A stretch of 25,416 nucleotides of DNA from a virus. The position numbers were made by a program, and so were the translations under genes. This document shows positions 14,019-21,355 of this stretch, one piece after another (the stretch's first letter is position 1; each line of letters opens with the position of its first letter). The DNA lies in IMG/VR virus record IMGVR_UViG_3300008114_001466, positions 1-25,416 of that record. One strand, written 5' to 3'. The notes under the pieces are model-generated. The model was not told where the DNA came from, made no database searches, and saw only the letters and a program-made list of their open reading frames with translations.

Positions 14019-15293
14019 TCAAAGTTCCTCTTTTAGAACATCATAATTGATTCCTGAATACAATCTTACTGGGAAGTTTTCTTGTTGTAGTATCTCCCGA
14101 ATATCGTGTTTTATTGTACTTATCTCGTCAGGATGGCAATCTAACAGAATTGCATCATAAGTGTAAAGAATCAATTTAGATTTCTTATCTTCAAGATATT
14201 CCAAAACACTTTTTAGTTTAGGAATTGTTTTTTCAAATTCATAACATTGGACAAAATAATTAAACAACTTATGTTCGGAAACATCTTGGTCTTGAACGTG
14301 AATTCGTCTTTTACTGATTGGTGCAACAAATCCTCTTTCTTGATAATCTGAATAAATACGGCGTGACAGTTCCTTAATACTTTTTAGTAGTGGAATGTCA
14401 GTTTCTACATCAGCACCATAGAGGATACTAAACGTGATTTGTTTACCTTCCTCATATTCTTCTTTTGTGAGAAAGTCTTTTTGATAATACTGCTTCGCCA
14501 AATACGTGTGAATTGGTTCGATTGGCATATCGATATTCATATAATGTCCAATCAATCTTAAGTGATATGCTTCAAAATCCATCTGCACTAGATTTCCACC
14601 AGCGAATCTACTTATAAACGCTGCACGACTGCCATCCGTTTTGTTTAACGCGGCAAAATTAATTTTTCCAAATCTGTTACTAGGTCTACCGGTCATAGTA
14701 TATGGATGATATTGTGAGTATACCAACCCATCTGTAATCAACCGACTTACCTTATCACCAAAATGTGAAATCAATAGCTTTTCATCTACAGCCAAACCAG
14801 CCGATTCAATTTTTCGTAAAACCGATACAGCAATTTTAATAAATGTATTTTCCATACCAGCTATATCATCTGCACCATTTAGTTTATGTAATATAGTGTT
14901 ATGATATTTTCTAATTACACTAGACCAGACTGTAATAGGAACTATTTTATTCACATCCTTTGTATTCTGAAACATCATATGCGTTTCTTTTACATACCAA
15001 GAAAATACATCTTCAATCTCTGGAAAAGACATATTTGCTACATAACCTAAAGTATTTATACGATCTGTGTGGAGTGTAAGAAATGTATTTTTAGGTACAT
15101 CGAATATTGGTGCATCTTGATGTGTAATAGATAATGTATAAAAGTCGCCATTAAAAAATGTATACCCAATGCATAACGTCGGATTAGACGCAGGATGTTT
15201 ATGGATATCACGAAAAATCGGGGTGCATAAATGCATTTCCCGATTCATTCGTTCAACCAATTCATCATACTGTTGTTTATGATTAATAACCAT
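14019..15293 (-). CDS. Short divergent family A (Pol I-type) DNA polymerase
   Basis: At 424 residues it is much shorter than Pol I. Residues 150-424 hold thumb, palm and fingers; residues 1-150 are not recognisable as an exonuclease. TGRPSNRFGKINF (201-213) with a following G and R-AF matches the Pol I TGRLSS...N block. Motif A is MDFEAYHLR: D239 aligns with catalytic D705, but E710 is replaced by H244. In motif B, K284, F288, Y292 and G293 are kept while R754 is replaced by Y280. KRRIH matches the GRRRY region. Motif C is TYDAILLD: D380 aligns with D882, while H881 and E883 become Y and A. Both catalytic aspartates remain, so activity is possible. The ATG directly follows the preceding stop, with GAGGGA as ribosome site. 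Its role beside the family B polymerase is unknown. Confidence 0.82.
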   Translation of the reverse strand: MVINHKQQYDELVERMNREMHLCTPIFRDIHKHPASNPTLCIGYTFFNGDFYTLSITHQDAPIFDVPKNTFLTLHTDRINTLGYVANMSFPEIEDVFSWYVKETHMMFQNTKDVNKIVPITVWSSVIRKYHNTILHKLNGADDIAGMENTFIKIAVSVLRKIESAGLAVDEKLLISHFGDKVSRLITDGLVYSQYHPYTMTGRPSNRFGKINFAALNKTDGSRAAFISRFAGGNLVQMDFEAYHLRLIGHYMNIDMPIEPIHTYLAKQYYQKDFLTKEEYEEGKQITFSILYGADVETDIPLLKSIKELSRRIYSDYQERGFVAPISKRRIHVQDQDVSEHKLFNYFVQCYEFEKTIPKLKSVLEYLEDKKSKLILYTYDAILLDCHPDEISTIKHDIREILQQENFPVRLYSGINYDVLKEEL

Positions 15294-15698
15294 TTATCCC
15301 TCGGACTGCCAATACTCCGTATAGTCTGTAATATACTTGTGGATACCACCAAATGTCAAGTCAGCTTTACGAACCGACTCTTTGTTAGTATCCCGTACTC
15401 CCATAGAAGTTACCCCGTTAGATAATATAGTATTATCTTTTTTACCGACAATTCTCCACTTTACCATTGCTGTTATAAATCGTGGATTAGTTTTAAAATC
15501 AGAATATTGGCGTTCATCAATTTCCGATACATAATCAATATGATTACTCGGTCTTACAAAATATCGTTTAAGATATTTATTTTCTACGTCTTGTAATGTG
15601 ACTATGGGAGGAGTCACTACAGGACTTTTTTCAAACTGTTCTAATATGTTTTTCTTATCTTTTGGGTATATCTTGTTTATCAAATTAATGTCAGACAT
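15294..15698 (-). CDS. Hypothetical protein, 134 residues, possibly structural
   Basis: I do not recognise it. The start (MSDIN) lies three bases after the stop of the large baseplate gene, and its stop abuts the polymerase-like gene. A lysine-rich N-terminus is followed by a compact, charged and aromatic body: KRYFVRPSNHIDYVSEID, FITAMVKWRIVGKK, GGIHKYITDYTEYW. There is no signal peptide, membrane segment or known catalytic motif. Its position at the end of the tail genes makes a small tail or baseplate component plausible, but it could equally belong with the polymerase-like gene after it. Confidence 0.75.
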   Translation of the reverse strand: MSDINLINKIYPKDKKNILEQFEKSPVVTPPIVTLQDVENKYLKRYFVRPSNHIDYVSEIDERQYSDFKTNPRFITAMVKWRIVGKKDNTILSNGVTSMGVRDTNKESVRKADLTFGGIHKYITDYTEYWQSEG

Positions 15699-15701
15699 AT
15701 A

Positions 15702-18700
15702 TTAATCTCGTACCATATCTCTGTCAAGTAATGCGACAATTGCTTCCTTCCACTTGGTGCCTAAATAATTAAATTGAGCATGTATTCCAGTTTGCCAACC
15801 ATTAATATCTATTGTATCTTCAATACTCATAATCTGAAATGCTCCAAACGCTTTGTAAAACGCAGGAATACGATCAACCCAGAATAATTCTCCAATACGC
15901 ATTCCATTAACACCAGGCATTCTTAAATCAGCGGTAAGTGACAATGTTCCCGGTGAAGATCCAAACGCATTAGATTTATCTCCATTTGCGTCACAACGAA
16001 TATTAGCTAACATAAGTTCTGGGAATACTTCGACGTAACGGAAGATATCTTCTAATCCAGGAAACTCTCTCATAATTCCTTCTTTTACGGCCGCGGCGGC
16101 GGCCGTTGTAGTTTCTTGGGTTTGAATTTGTTGCAATTGTGCCTGAGCTCTATTGCATTTTGCACATGTTTCAGAACCTGCAGCTGTATTGGGGTCATTA
16201 CAAATTGCTGGTTTTTGTGCTGGTGGCGTGGGAGTCGTGGGCGCAGCAGCTGGATTTGTTGGTGGGGTGCCCGAGAATGTAACTCTACCGTTAAATTCCC
16301 AATGCCACGCCTCCGCTGGGTCTTGTGTGAATTGATAATTAGATGCGTTTGCCTTTAACCAATTGTGGGCAGGACTACCGTTTGAAATAGAACCACCTCC
16401 CTCGGTACTTAAGTCAAATGCCAATGCCCAACCGTGATTTGAAGTACCAGGTTGTGCACACAATCCAATATAATTTCCCGTTCTTCTAGATTTTAATTGT
16501 GTTGGGGATCTTACATGAGCAGGTCCACCGGTCCATCCTTTGTCTTTTATACAATTTATTTGTACACCGATCGGCCGGTATCCTTCACAATATTTTATTT
16601 TATGCCCAGCGGCCCACGCCGCATCCAACATTCTAATAAGCGCATCTGCTGCTTCTGGAAATGTTTTTGCGCTACCACATGCCGCATATTTATTAATAGT
16701 TACCATAGCACTCGCGGGCATTCTACCATTACGGAATCCTGCGTCATACAGTTGAGATGCTGCAGCTAATCTCGTACTTCTGTTGGTGTACGAAATTGGC
16801 ACATTAAACGGTCCTTGAACACTATCGTACACCACAAATTCTTGTGTACTACCTGGAATTGAAACCACACCTGCGGCGGATGGTGTTGATGTTGGATTAC
16901 ATTGTTGGCATTTCTTACATTCTTCACTTTCCACAGTTGACTGTGCTGCAGCTTTCTCTGCGGCATTTGCGTTATTAGCTGGCGGTTGACCGGCGGAACT
17001 TGCATTTGCTGGTCCCGGCTGGTTACCGATACCAGCCGCTTGAGCCGTCACTTGTGTATTATTTTGTCCACACGTTCCAGTTGGTGATGGTATGATTGGC
17101 TTGATAGTTAAATCTGGACCTTGCCCACCGTTTGCACTAGGTGACAACGTAGTAATAGCAAACATTTCTCTCAAAGAATCATTTGCATCCGAAATTAATG
17201 CTGTACTACAGTTGGTATCTGTATTAGCTTGTACTTCTCCACCTGCTGCTTGTAAATCTTTAGGTTGTACCAATCCCATTGTAGCAATTTGGGAGAATAA
17301 TCTTTTCGGTAATGCTAAGTCTACAGTACAATCTGTTAATTCTGACCCAACTAATTCTACACCACCACCGTCGCGTGGAATTTTTCTTATGTACTTGTTA
17401 AAAATATGAATATTGTTTTTTAATCTTTCTACTGCCGCAACCGAGTTTGGTCGGTAGTTAGCGTCAATAATCGTATATTCATATTTAGCTGTTCCAAAAT
17501 CTGTGGAGGTTCCTACTGTTGGACATGTATACGTCTGTGGTTCCGCTACGTCTAGTGTAAGTGCCCAGAATCCACGGGTTGCACTGTTCATACGGTCTAA
17601 TAACGTAGCAACACCTCTTAAAACCGTATCTGCGCCTGCCATACTTTCCGCAACAGCTTTGTGATTAAGCCAGACACCTGTACTTAAGAATGCTCTGTCT
17701 CTAGAGTTAGCTGGAGCCGTGTCTCCTGCTGCATTAGTTGACGTTTCCAACTTACCTATCTTAGCAAATTCTTTAGATTTATCTGTTTCGTTTAATAATT
17801 TACGAACTTCTGGGTCCGCACGGTTGGGGCTATTGTCTTGTGAAGCTAATACTGCGGCTGCCTCATTGACAACAATCATTGTACCGGGGTCAACCGAACG
17901 TAAGAATTGATTAAAACCAATATAATTTTCTAAAGGATCATCAATATTTTCTCCTCCAGGCGAATTAATTGCAGTTGGAGCAGAAGAACGTGCTGGTCCA
18001 TCCAAATATGGTCGTATCAATGCTATTTTTTGTTTCGTACTTTCAGGAAGTCCTGCTTTTTCGAATATCGCTTTAACACCATGTTCTGGATGATTAATTA
18101 CTACATTAACAAAGAATCGCCATGTCATAAAATATGCATCATCGGATTCCGCAAAACTTTTTTCTGATGTGTTTGGTTTTTGCGTATCTGCGCCAGGCTC
18201 CCCTTCCTTTTTATTACCATTCTGAAAATATTCCACATGGTCTTTCCATTCTGGTAATAACTCTCCTTTATATACACCGTCTAGTAGTGACTTTAAATTA
18301 AGGCCGCCTCCGACTGTTTTAGTAAAGAACGACTCGACACTATTAGCTCCTTCCGCACAAATTTGTCCGGAATTGTCTTTTGGTGGAACAACAGTTTGTT
18401 TAGTAGAATATGCCCACGCATCTTCAGACGGACCTACTATTTTTACAGAACAGTCGAATGAACCATCAGAGTTTGCTTTAGTAGAAAAGTTTGCTACTCT
18501 ACCAAACATCCACATATACTGTCCTTGAGTCGGATACACATAACAATTTAAAATTTCTTCTAAGCCAACTTCACGTTTCGCTAGTCTATCTAACAACGAA
18601 GTTAATCTACCTCTGTCGTACCAAGGAAATAAATGTTCCGAAATATCACCACGTTCTCCAAACGACGGTGATAGTTCTGCCGCAAACTGTTGCCCCCACT

Positions 18701-19244
18701 CCAATACCATACCAACACCCGGTATGAAAAAAGTTCTATGCAATATTTCAAGTTGAGCCAACGATGGTACTGAAATTTCTAACTGTCCGCTTGCTAATAA
18801 TCCATTCTTATTTCTACCGATTGTCATTTTGGTTATACCAGGCGGTGGTATTCTTAAAAAGTCTTTACCTTCGGCAGAGGTGGCTAATTGAATGTTATCT
18901 TCAAAAAATTTAGCTAAAAGATTATCGGCAGGATATTGTGCATATATTTTTTGATTCGTACCATCACCAGTATATGTGTATCCTACATACGGCGCTGTTC
19001 CTCCAGCGTTAGATAACATATCTTCTGCTCTAACGTCTGAATTAATAGCGTGTAATCCAATTGTGAATCCAATATTACCCGCTCCCAAATATTCTGGTAT
19101 TTGAATAGTGGTGGTTGCTTTGACGAATGGCATTGCTACTTGAATTGTGTTATCCAACACACTTCGTGCCTTTAGGATTTTTCGTATTTCTGGATTCGTG
19201 ATTTTATAGTCAAATGAACCGAAATTGTGTTTAGACTCTGGCAT
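15702..19244 (-). CDS. Large baseplate/tail protein with M15 (VanY-type) peptidoglycan peptidase domain
   Basis: A 1180-residue protein. Residues 1-690 look structural, with no signal peptide. Low-complexity Ala/Pro/Asn linkers near 730-770 and 1000-1050 frame a D,D-carboxypeptidase/endopeptidase domain at about 795-1000. That domain has SNHGWALAFD (H937, D944) and EAWHWEF (E978, H981), the zinc ligands and catalytic Glu of M15 peptidases. Cysteine clusters CKKCQQC (776-782) and C1015...CAKC (1027-1030) lie just outside it on either side. The C-terminal 120 residues (GMRIGELFWVDRIPAFY, AFQIMSIEDTID) read like a baseplate hub-type fold. I infer a tail-tip protein that cuts cell-wall peptides during DNA injection. 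The start follows the LysM stop by three bases with no clear ribosome site, suggesting coupling. A hub role like T4 gp27/gp5 is an analogy. Confidence 0.85.
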   Translation of the reverse strand: MPESKHNFGSFDYKITNPEIRKILKARSVLDNTIQVAMPFVKATTTIQIPEYLGAGNIGFTIGLHAINSDVRAEDMLSNAGGTAPYVGYTYTGDGTNQKIYAQYPADNLLAKFFEDNIQLATSAEGKDFLRIPPPGITKMTIGRNKNGLLASGQLEISVPSLAQLEILHRTFFIPGVGMVLEWGQQFAAELSPSFGERGDISEHLFPWYDRGRLTSLLDRLAKREVGLEEILNCYVYPTQGQYMWMFGRVANFSTKANSDGSFDCSVKIVGPSEDAWAYSTKQTVVPPKDNSGQICAEGANSVESFFTKTVGGGLNLKSLLDGVYKGELLPEWKDHVEYFQNGNKKEGEPGADTQKPNTSEKSFAESDDAYFMTWRFFVNVVINHPEHGVKAIFEKAGLPESTKQKIALIRPYLDGPARSSAPTAINSPGGENIDDPLENYIGFNQFLRSVDPGTMIVVNEAAAVLASQDNSPNRADPEVRKLLNETDKSKEFAKIGKLETSTNAAGDTAPANSRDRAFLSTGVWLNHKAVAESMAGADTVLRGVATLLDRMNSATRGFWALTLDVAEPQTYTCPTVGTSTDFGTAKYEYTIIDANYRPNSVAAVERLKNNIHIFNKYIRKIPRDGGGVELVGSELTDCTVDLALPKRLFSQIATMGLVQPKDLQAAGGEVQANTDTNCSTALISDANDSLREMFAITTLSPSANGGQGPDLTIKPIIPSPTGTCGQNNTQVTAQAAGIGNQPGPANASSAGQPPANNANAAEKAAAQSTVESEECKKCQQCNPTSTPSAAGVVSIPGSTQEFVVYDSVQGPFNVPISYTNRSTRLAAASQLYDAGFRNGRMPASAMVTINKYAACGSAKTFPEAADALIRMLDAAWAAGHKIKYCEGYRPIGVQINCIKDKGWTGGPAHVRSPTQLKSRRTGNYIGLCAQPGTSNHGWALAFDLSTEGGGSISNGSPAHNWLKANASNYQFTQDPAEAWHWEFNGRVTFSGTPPTNPAAAPTTPTPPAQKPAICNDPNTAAGSETCAKCNRAQAQLQQIQTQETTTAAAAAVKEGIMREFPGLEDIFRYVEVFPELMLANIRCDANGDKSNAFGSSPGTLSLTADLRMPGVNGMRIGELFWVDRIPAFYKAFGAFQIMSIEDTIDINGWQTGIHAQFNYLGTKWKEAIVALLDRDMVRD

Positions 19245-19247
19245 ATA

Positions 19248-19511
19248 TTATAACTGTTGTGGTATTATTATTTGCTGTCCTGGCTGTATGAATATTGACC
19301 CATTTGCACCACCGTTAGCTCGTGCTATAATGTACCAATATTTAGGAGATCCCAAAAATCTATACGCGATTGAATCCCATCTGTCACCCATACGAGCAAC
19401 GTATTTAAAATCAGTATCAGAAGAATCGTATGCGTCTGGTATCGCAGACGTATAATGACGTTTTTCATTATCGTCTCTGTCAATAAGTATTGGATTTATA
19501 TACTTCGGCAT
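19248..19511 (-). CDS. LysM-domain baseplate protein, T4 gp53-like
   Basis: An 87-residue protein. After 35 variable residues comes one LysM-type domain: ARMGDRWDSIAYRFLG, then YWYIIARANG, then IQPGQQIIIP. In phage tails this domain usually joins baseplate parts rather than binding the cell wall; T4 gp53 and the gpX family of P2-like phages are examples. It sits between the tube/baseplate protein and the peptidase-bearing baseplate protein, three bases from each neighbour, so the three are probably made in step and assembled together. The gp53 comparison is by domain and context only. Confidence 0.85.
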   Translation of the reverse strand: MPKYINPILIDRDDNEKRHYTSAIPDAYDSSDTDFKYVARMGDRWDSIAYRFLGSPKYWYIIARANGGANGSIFIQPGQQIIIPQQL

Positions 19512-19514
19512 ATG

Positions 19515-21353
19515 TTATCTCGTTGTGATTGTCTGTTCAAATGGACCAACTGAACCAGACATTTGTTCTGTAATACCATAGAACGGTGAACTTGCAATAC
19601 GTGATTTCTTTTCTATCAATACGAACTTCATATCAACCTGTGCTCCCATTGGAACTCCTCTATCTATATCCCACGATTCTGTTATCTCATTGAAATTAGT
19701 AGACAGTGAAGTTAAATATCCCGGCTGGTTTACATACATATTACCGATCGTCAATCGAATAATATTTGGTTGAAGAATACCCTTATTAATTCCATAAGGA
19801 TAGACCAATCCCGTTAAATAATTAATACGTTTCCACACAACGTCTAACTCGTCTTTAGAAAACGCCAACACACCGAGTTTAAAACTAATTTCTCTTTGCA
19901 CAGTAACATAACTGATAAACTTTTCAGTTCTACCGATATATTGATAATTTTTGTATTCAGGTGATGCAGATTGTTGTAGGTCTTTTATGAACGCTCTGAA
20001 TTTTATCGGGTCATCATTACCCATAGCTATTGCTATTGTGATTGCATCATCAAAATCATTATTAATATTTCTGTATGGTCGTAGTATGTTTGCTGCACTT
20101 GAACCCGTTTCATTTGATGGGTCTTTGATATAAGAAATTCTTTTATTCGGAGTTGTTCTGTTTATTGCAATATATTTTGCATTTTGAGAAGTCATTCCAC
20201 TATCTTCAAACTGCTTATCACCCGTAATAGATTCTACATCACCCTCAAAGTATTTCAAGAATGGTATTGATTCTTCGTTATTTTTTGTAATTTCACTTAT
20301 CCAAGCATTTTCTGCATCGATAAACTTTTGCTGATTATCTATGAGCTGTTGCTTAGCTTGCATATCTTCTTTGTTATAAAGCGCCAACAGTCCATATTCC
20401 TCTACAACGTCGGACACCAATGCAGTTCTGGACACATCGGCCCCTATGCTAACACCATCATCATTTGGAACACCTCCGGCAGTACCTCCACGGTCAGGTC
20501 GTGTGTAAGAACCGTTAGTGTAGTCGGAATCGAATATCTTGTATGACCAATCTGATGATCCGTTTGATATATAAAAATACGTTTTGTATAATCCATCCCA
20601 CCTACCAGCACCATTAGGTATTGCACCATATCTAATCGTATTCGAAAATACAAACGTTTCGTTTTCTGGATTTAATACACCGCCGTATTTGAATCTGACT
20701 GTCGGGTTAACAAAAGATAATATGTAATCACTATCTTTTGTTCCTAATTCCGGTCTAGTTTTTTTCCAACCATCTGCATCATATCCAAAATCGTCACCAA
20801 CGTTTTTCTTCGCAGTGAAGGCAGAAATAGTACTGGTAATTGGTCCTGCTATTTTTTTCAGTAGTCCTTTTATACCACCAGTTGCATTTTTTGTAAAACT
20901 ATCATATGTTGATTTTTGCAGCTGTCCTAATTTTCTTACGTTTGAGTAAGATGTATCTGTTTTTTTTAATAAAGTGTTTAATGGCCGTAGGTGTCGTCGT
21001 AAATGCAGAAATGGTACGGCGTTGCCAATAGCAAATACAGGATTAATTAATCGTGTTTGCTCAAATGTGTTTCCAGTTTGAAGTAATTGCTGTTTCAATA
21101 AAAACGTTACTCCACGAACACTAAATGTAAAAAGTGTCAATCGTTTTACATCTTGTAATGCACTAGTTACTGGTAGAGCGCGTCCCAATGCTCTACTTGC
21201 TCCACCAAAATATCCATCACCGACGCGACGAACTACAAGAGGGTCGTCATTTCTACCGGTACTCGGTTTTCCATTTTCGAATTTAGTGGTTGCGCCTTTA
21301 TATAATTTATTGACTGTCTGATTATACCGTTTTTCTAGATTAGTAAATGCCAT
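19515..21353 (-). CDS. Baseplate or tail-tube initiator structural protein
   Basis: A 612-residue protein following the tape measure gene by two bases. The N-terminal 190 residues are basic with hydrophobic stretches. A middle region (190-330) is rich in Gly, Asp and Tyr and looks like an inserted beta domain. The C-terminal domain (about 440-590) has YIGRTEKFISYVTVQREISF, then DVVWKRINYLTGLVYPYG, a pattern I know from tail-tube-like baseplate proteins of large phages and contractile injection systems. Such proteins cap the tube beside the tape measure, as T4 gp48 and gp54 do. The exact counterpart is uncertain. No enzymatic motif is visible. Confidence 0.7.
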   Translation of the reverse strand: MAFTNLEKRYNQTVNKLYKGATTKFENGKPSTGRNDDPLVVRRVGDGYFGGASRALGRALPVTSALQDVKRLTLFTFSVRGVTFLLKQQLLQTGNTFEQTRLINPVFAIGNAVPFLHLRRHLRPLNTLLKKTDTSYSNVRKLGQLQKSTYDSFTKNATGGIKGLLKKIAGPITSTISAFTAKKNVGDDFGYDADGWKKTRPELGTKDSDYILSFVNPTVRFKYGGVLNPENETFVFSNTIRYGAIPNGAGRWDGLYKTYFYISNGSSDWSYKIFDSDYTNGSYTRPDRGGTAGGVPNDDGVSIGADVSRTALVSDVVEEYGLLALYNKEDMQAKQQLIDNQQKFIDAENAWISEITKNNEESIPFLKYFEGDVESITGDKQFEDSGMTSQNAKYIAINRTTPNKRISYIKDPSNETGSSAANILRPYRNINNDFDDAITIAIAMGNDDPIKFRAFIKDLQQSASPEYKNYQYIGRTEKFISYVTVQREISFKLGVLAFSKDELDVVWKRINYLTGLVYPYGINKGILQPNIIRLTIGNMYVNQPGYLTSLSTNFNEITESWDIDRGVPMGAQVDMKFVLIEKKSRIASSPFYGITEQMSGSVGPFEQTITTR

Positions 21354-21355
21354 AA

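Noticed and set aside
15040-15070. TATAAATA on the minus strand, like a T4 late promoter
   Set aside because: It lies in the middle of the polymerase-like coding region, with no gene start just downstream, and is expected by chance in AT-rich DNA.
16083-16108. GC-rich near-palindrome (ACGGCCG ... CGGCCGT) in an AT-rich region
   Set aside because: It encodes an Ala-rich linker in the baseplate protein; GCN codons alone explain the pattern, and no regulatory context is present.
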